Positions 47,168-58,126 of a DNA stretch of 64,000 bases are shown here, one piece after another. Numbering within the stretch: the first letter of the stretch is position 1; every line of letters starts with the position of its first letter. The translations under genes were made by a program, and so were the position numbers. Source of the stretch: Capsicum annuum (Eukaryota; Streptophyta; Magnoliopsida; Solanales; Solanaceae); contig NC_061111.1 of NCBI RefSeq assembly GCF_002878395.1, positions 27,068,867-27,132,866 of the forward strand. The letters are read 5' to 3'. The notes below the pieces were generated by a model. The model did no database searches and had not been told where the DNA came from. It was given only the letters and a program-made list of their open reading frames with translations.

Positions 47168-49738
47168 CTAATCTAAGTATAGCTTATAATTGACTAAATC
47201 TTGTAAAGCAGCCTCTAAGACTTGTTTTTTCTTCTCCATGACCTTTGAAGCTTTTGTCGTAGCAAGGGAGATATCAGAACAATTTGAAAACTCTTCTTCA
47301 GTAGCTGAAACTTTGGATTCCATCTCTGTAGCTTCTTGCTTGGCGGCATCTCGGTGAGCTTTCAACTTCTTCACCTTTTTTCTCTCTTTATTAAGAGATT
47401 TGTAGATGACAAAAACTTTTTCAGATTTCTCATCCCTCTCCCTCAATACAAGCTCAAGATGTCCTTTGGCTTTCAAATATGGCTCTGACTCTTTAATTGT
47501 TGTGGTTTTATCAATAAGGATGGATTGTGCTTGGTCATAGAAAGTAGCAAGTCCAAAGAAAGACCCTAATAGATTTTGCAAAAGAGAAATATCTGCCCCC
47601 ATCCCACTCATGTTATTAAGTTTGACTTCGACATCATCTTGGGTAGAAGAAGACGATTCGGAGTAAGGCCTGCAAGTTTGGTACGAATACTAGCCCAAGC
47701 CTTCATGATAAATTCTTTTTTAAGCTCTGAAATGACCTTCTTTCCATAAAAAATAGACATGGTTATCGATGATTTCTGAGGGAAGTTTGACTCTATATTT
47801 GCTTTGACTTTACTGCAAGAGTTAGAAGTGACCTCTTTGGATGACAAAAGTAATTCTCTTGAGTCTGGACCTACTACAGACTCGCTGCTATCTTGTGGCT
47901 TGGTTTGGTAAGGATCTTCCAAAATTTGGACATTTTTTGGCTGCACATACAAGGAAAAACATCATATGAGGGGTATATAAAGACAATGCATATACTATAA
48001 AATAGTAGAAGAGTTGAGTCATTACCTTTTCAATGACTGGCGGAGTCTTCGATGACCTAGTAAGAATCTCCACATAGGTGTTGGAATCACCTTGATTTTC
48101 CAAGGGTGGTTTACCTTCTTCCAACAACGATCTCCATGACTACTATCGCTCTAGTCCTGAGATGGTTGTTTGTTAAGAGCCCGTTGAGCTCGGATAGGCA
48201 GCTCCTCTTTCTAAGTTTCTGCATATAAGGGTACCTTGACTTTAGATTTCAAAATAGGAGGCTTAACTACAGTTGGGACCTCCTCACCATGTTCTTGAGG
48301 AGTATCGATAATAGGACCTACGTCATTTACCAAAGATTGCAAGTTAACTTCGAGAAAGTTTCCAAGAACTTTGTCCCACCAAGATTTATACTGCGTGGAT
48401 GAATGTCTTCGCGCATTGGGTATGGCTTTAGGAAAGGTTTCTTTTGACATATAACCATGTGATACACAGATTCGATAAAATCTAAGGCCTTCATCTAGTG
48501 AGCACTGCGGATACCATCTTCCAAAATTCTGAGAAGGCCTTGATAAAACCCAAACTGGAGGCTAAACCGATGTCGATTGTATGGCTCAAGTATGAATGAA
48601 CCTCCATATCTGAAAGGCAGAAGGTTAAAACAGAAGCTTATAAAGTAGCTTATCTCTGATTCATCATCCTTATCATCATCCACAAAATGACAAGGATCAG
48701 ACTTGTTTAGCATAGTGGAAGTCCAAACAACACTATCTCTTTGATGGATGCGCTTTCTGGAAAGCTCTTCATCAAAGTACCTTGCTCCACCTTCGCCAGA
48801 ATATGCCATCATCAACGAAATGGATGGTCCATTAGAAAGTGGAAAATGCGTCTTAAAATAGTAAGCAAGCCAACCATACACATAATGGATAGGAAAAAAT
48901 ACTTTGAGTTTGCTTATCTGCCATCATAACTGCAACTCTAAAAGTTCCTGGGCAAATGAAATGTCCATCCTTAGAGGGAAATACAAAGGTGCACAACCAA
49001 CATGATAGAAATACTTCCAAACATGTATCGGTCCTATGTTCATACTTCACTCCAAGTTTGGAAAACGTAGCATCATCTAAAATTAACCATTTTGCTGCTT
49101 TCGGAATAGTCCCAGTTGGGTTATGGGTTGACTTTAAATGAGCAGATTTTTTCTGTTTTCTCAGTGGAGCTGACTCATATCTTAATATCCTATTGCACCA
49201 AAACTTTATCCATTTGTTTAGAGTAACTCTTGGATTAGAAGCTTCTTCTTCTTGAATATGTTGGAAAACTACACATAAAAATTCACAAGAACAAGGGATA
49301 AATCTCTCATGATTTTCATCAACACCTATAAGCTCCATTGCTTTAGGCACTACTTCTTCATAAGGAAGACCTCTGATGGGCAAGCCTCCAATCTTGTATA
49401 AGTCCCAAAGGGATATGGATAGCTCTCCAGCTGAAGTAATCAATGTATTAATAGTTGGACACCAAACCTCAAGGAATGCCTGTAATATGTTCGAGTTTTG
49501 ATCATATGTAAACAATGAAGCATAAATGGCATCATATATTTTTGCTGCCTTCAAGGTTTGAGCACTTCCTGGCAAAATGTCCTCAACCCATTCCCAATAT
49601 CCTTGAGTATGACGATATTCACCAGTTACCTCCATAGTGTTTCCCCAATGTATATCACCTTTGAGTATTCAATGTCCTAAGCAAGAATTGGTGCTCGCAA
49701 TATTCAATTGACGTTGGTTGAGAGTCAGAAGAAGCCAT
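47168..49738 (-). pseudogene. Antisense plant mobile domain (PMD) gene carried by the Tat element
   Basis: Minus-strand frames start MASSDSQPTSIEYCEHQFLL at 49738. A one-base shift near 49665 leads to GDIHWGNTMEVTGEYRHTQG. The 260-codon frame holds the PMD core: KAAKIYDAIYASLFTYDQNS, FLEVWCPTINTLITSAGELS, ISLWDLYKIGGLPIRGLPYE, then FLSCWLCTFVFPSKDGHFIC. Another one-base shift near 48890 leads to VYGWLAYYFKTHFPLSNGPS and GEGGARYFDE. Later pieces give a linker and a coiled-coil C-terminus (MEKKKQVLEAALQDLVNYK). PMD is shared with MAIN/MAIL1-type proteins and with transposons. The gene is damaged but largely readable. Confidence 0.8.
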
Positions 49739-50136
49739 ACTTTAATCGATCAGTTAGCACCAATGTCATGTTTCAAAGTCCAATCTGACATATGGAGAGA
49801 ATTTTGCAAGGGTGGCCACGGGTCTGCATACTTGCCAGCTGTTGGAGTTTTAGTCAATAGCCTAGTTAAAACTGTACCATCATCAGCCTCGATTAGGAGA
49901 TACTTGTTTTTAGAGGATAAAGATGTAAAGTCTCTAAAGTGAACCGTCTCTGCAAGCTGCATAAACAAAAGAATCTTGGTCAAACACAACGTCAAAATTC
50001 AGAGGAAAAATACCTCAACAAAAAGAATAAAAAAGGTCCTCCGTGTTTTGGCTTTGGTGAAATATAGTCATGTATACATGAAGTCGAATTCGTCAGGTCT
50101 TAAGATAATGGACGCGAAGTTAAACTCTCGTACTTT

Positions 50137-50400
50137 AAGCTGACCTCTTACGGATTTATCCTTAAAAGGATATCAAAATTTCCATGCCTTAAGGTGGACA
50201 GATTTGTCCCTTTGCACTTTAAGCTAGCCTCTTACGAATTTATCCTTAAAAGAATATCAAAATTTCCATGCCTTAAGGTGGACAAAATTTATCCCTTTGC
50301 ACCTTAAACTAGCCTCTTATAGGTTTATCCTTAAAAGGATATCGGAATTTTCATGCCTTAAGGTGGACAAGATTTGTCCCTTTATACCTTAAGCTGGCAT
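50137..50400. repeat. About 85-bp minisatellite, 3 units
   Basis: CCTTAAGGTGGAC recurs near 50187, 50271 and 50356. Units share AGCCTCTTACGAATTTATCC and ATCAAAATTTCCATG. This lies upstream of the antisense PMD gene. Confidence 0.85.
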
Positions 50401-50426
50401 TCTGATGGATTTTTTATGTAAATGGA

Positions 50427-50836
50427 CCATCTTCAAGCAAAATTGGTCGGGTCTTGAGTTGGAAAAGTCTCGCACACCTTAAACCAACGTCCACCGTCTT
50501 CAAGCAAAATTGGTCTGGTCTTGAGGTGACAAAACCTCGCATACCTTAAGCCGACGTCCACCATCTTTAATCAAAATCGGTCGGGTCTTGAGGTGACGAA
50601 GCCTCGCACACCTTAAGCCGACGTCTACCGTCTTCAAACAAAATTGGTCGGGTCTTGAGGTGACGAAGCCTCGCACAGCTTAAGCCGACGTCCACCGTCT
50701 TCAAGAAAAATTGATCGGGTCTTGAGGTGACGAAGCCTCGCACACCTTAAGCCGACATCCATCATCTTTAATCAAAATTGGTCGGGTCTTGAGGTGATGA
50801 AGCCTCGCACACTTTAAGCCGATGGCCACCGTTTCC
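50427..50836. repeat. 67-bp minisatellite, 6 units
   Basis: GGTCGGGTCTTGAG recurs exactly 67 bases apart near 50445, 50512, 50579, 50646, 50713 and 50780. Units share GTCCACCGTCTTCAAGCAAA and CCTCGCACACCTTAAGCCGA. Both sets share a CACCTTAAG core, so they may descend from one sequence. Confidence 0.9.
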
Positions 50837-51483
50837 AAGCAATATAATTATTGTATATTGCTATCTGTTTCAATCCCACAAGAAAAAAGAAGAAGAGAGA
50901 GAACAAAATAAAGAAAAAGGGAAAAGTAAAAGAAAGGAATAAAAATAAATACCTCAATATTAATTCTTGAAGCTCGAAGAAAAGAAATCTCCAAAGAGTT
51001 TAACAATTTGATGCTTTGCATGGAAAAATATGAGGTATTTATAAGGGTCAGAAGGACCGGAATCAGTGTTAGTGTAGGAATAGAAATCATCCTTAATTTA
51101 TAATTGGATATCCTAATAAAGGATGAATACGGAAGGTGGTGGCCGGGTATGATGTTAAATGGGATTAGGAGAAGCGTGAGGCGACAATTATTTTAATTCC
51201 AAAAGGAAACCAAATTGGATTGTATGATTGGTTGAGTTATTTTAATCTAAAAAGGAAAAGAAGGTCGTTGGAGCCCACGTAATAATGTTAAATTGTCAAA
51301 AGAAAAAGGAACAAAGTCATTTGTTGCACTTGCATACATATATATGGTAAAGAATTTTGCATGTTTGGACGTGTTCATTTTAGTCACAATTTTATTTACG
51401 CATAAGTTTTGTGTAATTAAAATATCAAATTCATACTTCAAGTCTAGTCTATAAAAAGATAAATCTTGAAGTAGGCGGCATTT
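50837..51483. other. Tat tail before the 3' LTR
   Basis: No gene is recognised. The last bases before the LTR, GAAGTAGGCGGCATTTTA, are where a polypurine tract should be; the match is weak. Confidence 0.5.
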
Positions 51484-52269
51484 TATGGACTACAAAATTT
51501 TATCCGTACAAAATTCAGATTTTATTAAATTAAAAATAGTCTCAAATAAATATTTTAAATTAATTATTTAAGTTCAAACATATATGGATTTAAATAAAAT
51601 TCTATCTTTATTCGGCTAGTCCATTAATTTGGGCTACAAATAATGAATCTATTTTGCTAAGTCCAAGATATTGTCATATTCTAGAGGCCCAAAGGAGTGC
51701 CACGTATCAAATAACGTGGCATGTCAAGTCAAGAAAAGGAGCCAATAGGACCTTGCCACATATCAAAATGATGCAACAGATCCAATAAAATCAAAGCCCA
51801 TAAAAGGTATTATGTCACTTAAATCTGATTGGTCAAGGGAAGTCCATCTTCATCATGACTCTTCTCTTTCCACAACTATAAGTAGGGGTCTCATAATTCA
51901 GAAAAAAGGACCCCAGAACTCTAACAAGTAGCAAGAGAAAGTTCGTGGATCAAACGCCGCAATTTCTCTAAAAAAGCTCAAGCATTCAAATCAAGTTCAT
52001 CAAGATTCAAGATCAAGATCGCAATATTCAAGAACAAGCTCAAAAGCCCTTGAATTCAAGAACAAGTCAAGATCAAATCCCTTAAGTCAATCAAATCAAG
52101 TTCAAATTCAAGATCAAGCTTTAAGCCCTTGAATTTATATTTGAAAAGGCGAATCAGAGGATTCATAGAGATTGTAACACCCGCACATCAAAATTAATAA
52201 ATTGATTGTTGTAATATTTTATTGTCTCAATTATTTATTTTTTTTGACTCAAAATTTTACTGTCCAATA
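51484..52269 (+). repeat. 3' LTR of the Tat element
   Basis: 786 bp, starts TATGGACTACAAAATTTTAT and ends ACTGTCCAATA, followed by the GTATC duplication. It matches the 5' LTR along its length with scattered differences. Confidence 0.9.
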
Positions 52270-52427
52270 GTATCATAAAGTAATATACTATTTCTAATAC
52301 ATTTTATAATTTTAGAATACATTGTGTATTTAATGTATTATATGACTTATATGTCATGAATAACCTGTTTAACAAACAGATATTCTTAATCAATAACATA
52401 TACTCCTCACCCGTGTGTTATGCATAC

Positions 52428-52598
52428 CTGCGATTCATTTTGAACTTCAATGTTGTTTGTTGGTAAAGATGGATCAGAAAGATTTACTTTCTGTGAAAGC
52501 TCAACAGACTGTATTGCAACGTCTGTTATGGAAATTTCAATTATGATGTTATCTATGAATTCCTGAAATGCAACAATCAAAATCACACTACTAGACTC
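52428..52598 (-). pseudogene. Triplicated exon, copy 3 (intact signals)
   Basis: 171 bp between TTTCAG and GTATGC, encoding 57 residues from ESSSVILIVAFQEFIDNIII to EVQNESQ without a stop. Both splice sites look good. Exon length is a multiple of three, so gain or loss keeps the frame. Confidence 0.75.
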
Positions 52599-53186
52599 CT
52601 GAAAGATGAAAATTATTAGATACAACGTACCAAAAATTTTAAAATTATTTAGGTGTAAAAGAACCCATATCATATATATGGGCTGAAAGATCTGTAATTT
52701 TATATCTATGAATTTGATCTTAATAGAACTCATTTTATACTCAAATGTTATTGTGTATCATAAAATAGTACAATATTTCTGATATATTTGACCGATATAT
52801 CAAACTTAATTTCATGAATATGTCATTTATGTTATATATCATGCAAAATTTATTTAACAGGTAGATTTTTCCAATTAATAACATACACTCCACAAACAGT
52901 TTTTAATGCGTACCTTCTGTTCGTGTTGAACTTCAATGGTCTTCGTAGGTATAGCTAGGTCATGAAAAATGAATTTATGAGAAGGATCAACCTTAGTTTT
53001 TCATCCAACTTTCGGTGTCCAGTAGAGCCAGGGTTTGCATCATCATTCTGGTACACAAAATTGCATTATATTAGAAAATAATATACAATACACATTTTTA
53101 AATGTTCAATTGATTTACCTTCTCCGGTATATCCTTTGATTGTTCTTTCAGAGTTTTTAATTTATCACCATCTGACTCATTCTTTA

Positions 53187-53900
53187 TCACATCTCTATTT
53201 GAACTGTCGACGTCATTAACAACATGAAAAACATATATTTTTTAATAGGATAATTATATAAAAAATTTAAGGTGATTAAATTAAAAGTTACTTTTTGAGG
53301 AGCATCATGTTTCTCTTTCACAGCTGACATCATCTCTTCATGTTGCTTTTTCATCTTTTTATGGTGCCTTTTCATTAATGCTTCAATGTGATCAAATCTT
53401 TTGTCAACCTTCATAAGTAAACAAAGTACATTTGATATGTCAAGCTAGCCAATTTTAAATATAAAAATACATGTAGCACTTACATATGTCTTGACAAATG
53501 ATTCTATTGCATCCATATCAACTTTAAGCAAAAGTTGCTCATGATGCATGCCTCCAGACACATTAATTTTCTGTGTAGACATCTTGAGCTTGTTCATTGA
53601 TTGGGTCAACAAATGATTTTGATGTGCCCTGAGGTGATACATTGATTTTTTTGACAGATGAGGAAGCATTAATCTTTTCTTGAACAATCACAAATTCTTT
53701 TCGCTCAGGGTCTTTCTTTCTTCTTTTTGAAGGCGGGGTCAATGATCTATCAGACATAGTCTTTGACTTTGTTAACATTTCGATCAGTGGTTGGATAGTA
53801 AAATCAGCAAAATCATCCGAATGTAACGAACAAACTGTCATTGTTACTTTATGATCAATTTTTTTTGCTGACCACGACATGTGGACGGTAAAGTTGAATT
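53187..53900 (-). pseudogene. Charged linker exons of the Ulp1/DUF1985 gene
   Basis: Overlapping minus-strand frames give LTPPSKRRKKDPERKEFVIV, SFVDPINEQAQDVYTEN and a His/Lys-rich stretch, KRHHKKMKKQHEEMMSAVKE, that should form a helix or coiled coil. They lie between DUF1985 and the repeated exon, as in related genes. I cannot fix the exon borders. Confidence 0.5.
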
Positions 53901-54459
53901 GACAGGATCATTCAAATCCACACTAGCATGATTTGGCAATTGAAGATAATTCATCTCATTTACCGTAGGACTTAGGCTGGTATACACATATTATAATTAA
54001 GATTGAAAAAAATAACAACTTCAAAATAATGAAAATAAGAGCAATAATGTAACATTATTTTACTTAACAACTAGTAATGTATCATAAATTATACAGTTAT
54101 GTATCATGTATCATACAAGTACTGTAATGTATCATAGACCAGTGAAAAAACTATTTTGATGAGGACATTGATATAGAAGATGTACGTTCTACAAAAATAT
54201 TTCTGTATGAATGAGTTACATGCTTCAACATTTATTTACAAAAAAAAATATAATGGAAACATAAATTAAACTTCCATGTATGTGACATAAAACACCAAAA
54301 ACGATGAACATACCTAAAAATTACCTTGCTAAATATTTTATTCATAAACTTCTCAAATTTAGGCTTTGTTCCAACCTCAAATCAGTTACATATCCTCGGT
54401 ATACGATTACCGATACGATAAGCAATGCCTTTATCTACTTCAGAATAACATTCCTATAT

Positions 54460-54893
54460 TTACACGTTGAGAACGTGTAGCATTTCTTCTAAACGATAAA
54501 GTTGCTTTTCAATGAAGAAGTCTTGTCTCAATGAATTCATCAACTTGTCGAAAGCAATCTTTCCCCATGGATAGTGTTTATATCGGCCATCCTCGACCAA
54601 ATTGAATTCTAAAAAACTAGCGAATGCATCATTAGATTCAGATAACAAATACGTATGAATGAAAACAATATGGTCATCCACAGTGCATCTTGAATATTGT
54701 CAAAAAATTTCATCTTAAATAGTTTAATCAGTTTTTTTTTAGATATTTCATTTTTTGCCTCTGAAAAATACTTTGTCAATAACAAAGAGGGCTTTGAAGT
54801 CGGATACTGAAACACTTCAGTGTTTGCGGTGCTATTCAGACCACTAATGAAAGCAAATTCAAAAAGAGTAAACTTCAGCATTGTTCCCTTCAC
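54460..54893 (-). pseudogene. DUF1985 domain (frameshifted)
   Basis: The first frame starts KGTMLKFTLFEFAFISGLNS, the DUF1985 signature. After about 70 residues the reading moves by one base to VFIHTYLLSESNDA, then LVEDGRYKHYPWGKIAFDKL, the domain's second half. DUF1985 is found almost only with Ulp1-like proteases and transposon-linked genes; its function is unknown. Confidence 0.75.
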
Positions 54894-55378
54894 ATATACA
54901 TGAAATTCATTTGGGTTATCTCATAGAAACTCAAGCATCAATAAGCATTTGGTTATTTGACCTTGAAAATTTGATTTAGGCATATCAATAAATACACCAA
55001 AATATGTCTCCTTAAATATATTGAGTACTTTTTACCCACATAACTCTCAACATCAGTAGCAAAGTTATGATTACACGAAATGTCAAACCTCAGTGGATGA
55101 GGTGGAACAATTTTGATCACATATTTCATCCCCTACATTAAGAAACAATGGACATATTATAACGGTTACAAAGAATAACAAAGATATATTTATTTTTATA
55201 ATACAAATCTTAATATTATATCTATGTCTGATACTCACTAATTTGAATGTATCAGATGAAAAAAATTACAAATCAAATTCAAAATATACTATGTATCAGA
55301 AATAATGATATATCTCATACCTATATATCATACTCAGTATGCTGAATGTATCAGGTCTAAACAAACTAAAATCACATA

Positions 55379-55624
55379 CCCCTTCCATTTAAAAAAGAAT
55401 GACCTAGTTTGACTTGGCACGAAGTTTAAGAAAATAAGATGACTTTTGAATCTTGTGGTCTTAAATTAAAGATATGTGAAATGTACCAAAATACCCTTCA
55501 ATCTTGTGGTCTTAAACATGCCACGTGGAAAGTTAAAAGTTAAAAGTTACTAAAAAGGAAAGGGATCATTCTTTTTTAAACGGACTAAAAAGAAAAGTAG
55601 GTCATTCTTTTTGAAACGGGAGAG
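55379..55624. mobile_element. Stowaway-like MITE
   Basis: The ends CCCCTTCCATTTAAAAAAGA and TTCTTTTTGAAACGGGAGAG are inverted copies flanked by TA on both sides. The body holds GACTTGGCACGAAGTTTAAG and TTGAATCTTGTGGTCTTAA, shared with 4071-4157 and 58419-58570. Confidence 0.75.
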
Positions 55625-55762
55625 TATAAATTTAAGTATGTGTCATATAAATCTAAAATCTCGATAAAATTAGATCTATGTATCATAATAAGTATATTAA
55701 ATGTATCAAGTATAAAACTGAACCAAAATCACATATAAGTTGTATTATGTATCATAAAGCAT

Positions 55763-55930
55763 GCAAGAAGCAAAATCACATGTAAATTTTATGATGTATC
55801 AGAATGCATGCACTGTACATTGAATGTATCAGGTGTATAAAGAAGCAAAATCACATGAAAATTGCATGATGTATCAGAACACATGCACTGTCATAGTAAC
55901 TTTATAATTATTTACCAGGTTCAATATTAA
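55763..55930. repeat. Short tandem repeat duplicated at the other end of the island
   Basis: AGAAGCAAAATCACATG...ATGATGTATCAGAA...CATGCACTGT occurs twice in tandem, about 70 bases apart. The second unit through GTAACTTTATAATTAT closely matches 36241-36365. Confidence 0.7.
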
Positions 55931-55996
55931 CATTAACATTTGTTACATTTTGTATTATGATACATAATTATAATGTATGTTGGAGAAATTCATCTA

Positions 55997-56275
55997 TCAA
56001 ATACATAAATAACATATCTTTTGTAATGAGTCTCTTTTTACTACTTTTTTTCTTCTTCTCTTTAAAATAGCAACAACAGGCTTTTTTTGTTTAGCACCAA
56101 CAATATCCCGTAACTTCTTCATCATTATAGGATCGTTTCGATGCTTAGATCTATTTTCACAAAAATCACTGTCTTCATAATCGAAGTGATCAGGAACAAA
56201 CCCAATACCAATTTCAATAGAAGTTGTTGAATACAATTGAGTAAGACCCAAAGTAAAAGATGGTCCTGATTCCAT
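55997..56275 (-). pseudogene. N-terminal exon of the Ulp1/DUF1985 gene
   Basis: A 92-codon frame from ATG at 56275 is Ser/Thr-rich and then strongly basic (AILKRRRKKVVKRDSLQK), like a nuclear-localisation region. The assignment rests on position and composition. Confidence 0.4.
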
Positions 56276-56473
56276 TAATGTTGTTAAAATGAATAAAGAA
56301 TATAAAATTGAAAAATAATTTCTTCAGTTTCTAAACGAATATACAAAAGCATCAATTGGAAACAAACTAACCTCCAATTAATTTTGAATAATTAAGTTAA
56401 TTGAGTAAAAGTGTGGAAGTTGTTACTTCAATGTCGTTGTAATGGAGAATAACCAATGTTGCATCAAAAATAA

Positions 56474-56880
56474 AATTTTGACGTAAACTTAATCATTATA
56501 ACCATGATTTAGGGCGAAAATATAGGAGTTGTGTGTTGTGTTGAACAACGTATAATAATGTATCTTATAATGATCGTATTTTGTGATTTAGAAGGGATTT
56601 TATAATAAATTTAGTAGGACGGGATTTTAAGTAATTTTGAAAATTTAAGGTGTTGATTTATGTAATATCAAAAACGGGATTTTGGCGAAAACTTAGCCAT
56701 TATAACCGTGATTTAGGGCGAAAATAAAGAAGTTATGTGTTGTGTTCAACAGTGTATAGTAATGTATCTGATATAGGACGTATTTTGTGATTTAGAAAGA
56801 ATTTTTGTAATAAGTTTAGTAGGATGAAATTTTAAGTAATATTAAAAACTTAAGGTGTAGATTTATGTAATTTTACCTAG
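56474..56880. repeat. About 205-bp tandem duplication at the island edge
   Basis: ATTTTGACGTAAACTTAATC...TGATTTAGGGCGAAAATA near 56474 is repeated near 56679 as ATTTTGGCGAAAACTTAGCC...TGATTTAGGGCGAAAATA. Both units end with AATTTAAGGTGT/ACTTAAGGTGT and TTTATGTAAT. They may be subterminal repeats of the MULE-like element, but no matching inverted copy was found near 34.7-35.1 kb. Confidence 0.7.
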
Positions 56881-57387
56881 AACTTTACTATAACTATTAA
56901 TGGTTCCTTAATTACTCAGGCATCATATTAAATATATATTGTTGCTTCATAGGAAAATTTAATTTTAGAAATAGTCAAATGTAATTTTTTATATGAAGGA
57001 ATTAGAAGCAGACATTCCAATTAATTGAATTTTAAATACATTATGTATATTATACGGACTAAAAGCAATTTTTTACCAATAATTCAGGGTCGAAATGTGT
57101 TATTATCCCAGTAGCTAATTGTTGGTGAAGATTGTCGATGGCATGACATTGCTAAATCAATCAGATGCTACCTAAGATTAATTATGTCTCACGAAAAATT
57201 ACATGAATTGATTATGTTGTTAATTGAAAATTTAAAAAATGATACTATCAAACTATAATTAACTACTTTTAAGAAAATATAATTTAGTTCTATTTTGGGT
57301 CACATTTTTTACTAAGCCGCCTATTGGTTCTTGAAAAGTTATATATACTAAGTAAATTTTTTGAACACAAATACATGACATAGACTA
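56881..57387. other. AT-rich spacer
   Basis: No gene, repeat or RNA is supported. Confidence 0.5.
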
Positions 57388-57719
57388 GGGTATTCGTATG
57401 GAGGAAATTAATTTTCGATTTTTCCATGATCGTTTAGTGAATTTTGAAAAATATTTTCTTTGAAAAAATAAGTTCTTAAAAATGAGGAAAATGACTTTCC
57501 AGAGAAAAAAAGAAACAAGTTGCACCTTATTGTCCACGTCACCCTCCAACATACTTCATCTTCCTCCCATCTTGTAGCCCTCATCCACACCACCTCACCG
57601 CACACCCTTCACTGATCATCACCCTTACCTCACATAGTATTTGTCTTGATTAGAAACTCGATTATTTTTCTTAAAACATTTTGCATAGAAAATATTTTTC
57701 TTCGTATCGAACACACCCA
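57388..57719. mobile_element. Short TIR element (hAT-like MITE)
   Basis: GGGTATTCGTATGGAGGAAA at the left and TTTTCTTCGTATCGAACACACCC at the right are imperfect inverted ends, and AAAATATTTTC is shared inside. No transposase. The family is a guess. Confidence 0.5.
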
Positions 57720-58126
57720 ATCTATTAAATTCTGCCGAACCCACAAATAAAACGGTAGCTCTGCCCTGACACGAGACACAACAGCAAATAACTATTATTG
57801 ATAAAATGTTAAATTTTTTCCTTCTTGAATAGAAAAAATGGAATGTTATAAAACTTGGAATAAATTATACCAAGAAAGAAAATAAAAGAGAGCTCCAAGT
57901 TTCACACAAAGAAAAGAGTAGTTGGTACAGTAAAGCTCCCGCTATGTGCGGGGATCGAGAAAAGGTCCGACCACGAGTTTCACACAAACGATGTTCATAT
58001 TATACTACATTGCATTTGTGTAATATACATAGGAATATGTACATGTACAATAACTTGTAGTTATTCATAGGACCACAGCATTCCATTCGGAATTGTAGAC
58101 TGTAGATTATCTATAAAATAAAATGC
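57720..58126. other. Spacer and probable UPF0114 3' UTR, with an Au SINE scrap
   Basis: 57930-57977 reads AAGCTCCCGCTATGTGCGGG and AAAAGGTCCGACCACGAG, the 3' end of an Au SINE in reverse. The rest shows no gene. Confidence 0.5.

Larger units (their letters stand above)
38561..52269 (+). mobile_element. Ty3/Gypsy Tat-type LTR retrotransposon, complete but dead
   Basis: LTRs of about 782 and 786 bp flank 12.1 kb and are bordered by the target duplication GTATC (38556-38560, 52270-52274). The order is gag, protease, RT, RNase H, a second (archaeal-type) RNase H, integrase, and then a long non-pol tail. The second RNase H is the hallmark of the Tat lineage. The tail holds an antisense PMD gene and two sets of minisatellites. 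Every ORF has stops or frameshifts. It sits inside exon-repeat copy 2 of the Ulp1 gene. Confidence 0.9.
36430..56275 (-). pseudogene. Ulp1-protease/DUF1985 gene (transposon-type), split by a Tat element
   Basis: Minus-strand pieces run from a basic N-terminal exon (55997-56275) through DUF1985 (54460-54893), charged linker exons with coiled-coil (53187-53900) and a triplicated 171-bp exon to a Ulp1 peptidase domain (36430-36960). Genes of this layout are abundant in plant genomes and are often carried by MULEs. The peptidase would cleave SUMO-like proteins. Damage includes a frameshift in DUF1985, a stop at the Trp after the catalytic His, loss of the C-terminal Cys exon and the 13.7-kb Tat insertion at 38561-52269. 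Confidence 0.75.

Noticed and set aside
50137..50836. CRISPR-like array
   Set aside because: The repeats are contiguous minisatellite units without unique spacers, and this is plant nuclear DNA.
34741..56900. Terminal inverted repeats defining the MULE
   Set aside because: I compared 34.74-35.10 kb with the complement of 56.4-56.9 kb and saw only short AT-rich matches, so no boundary is claimed.
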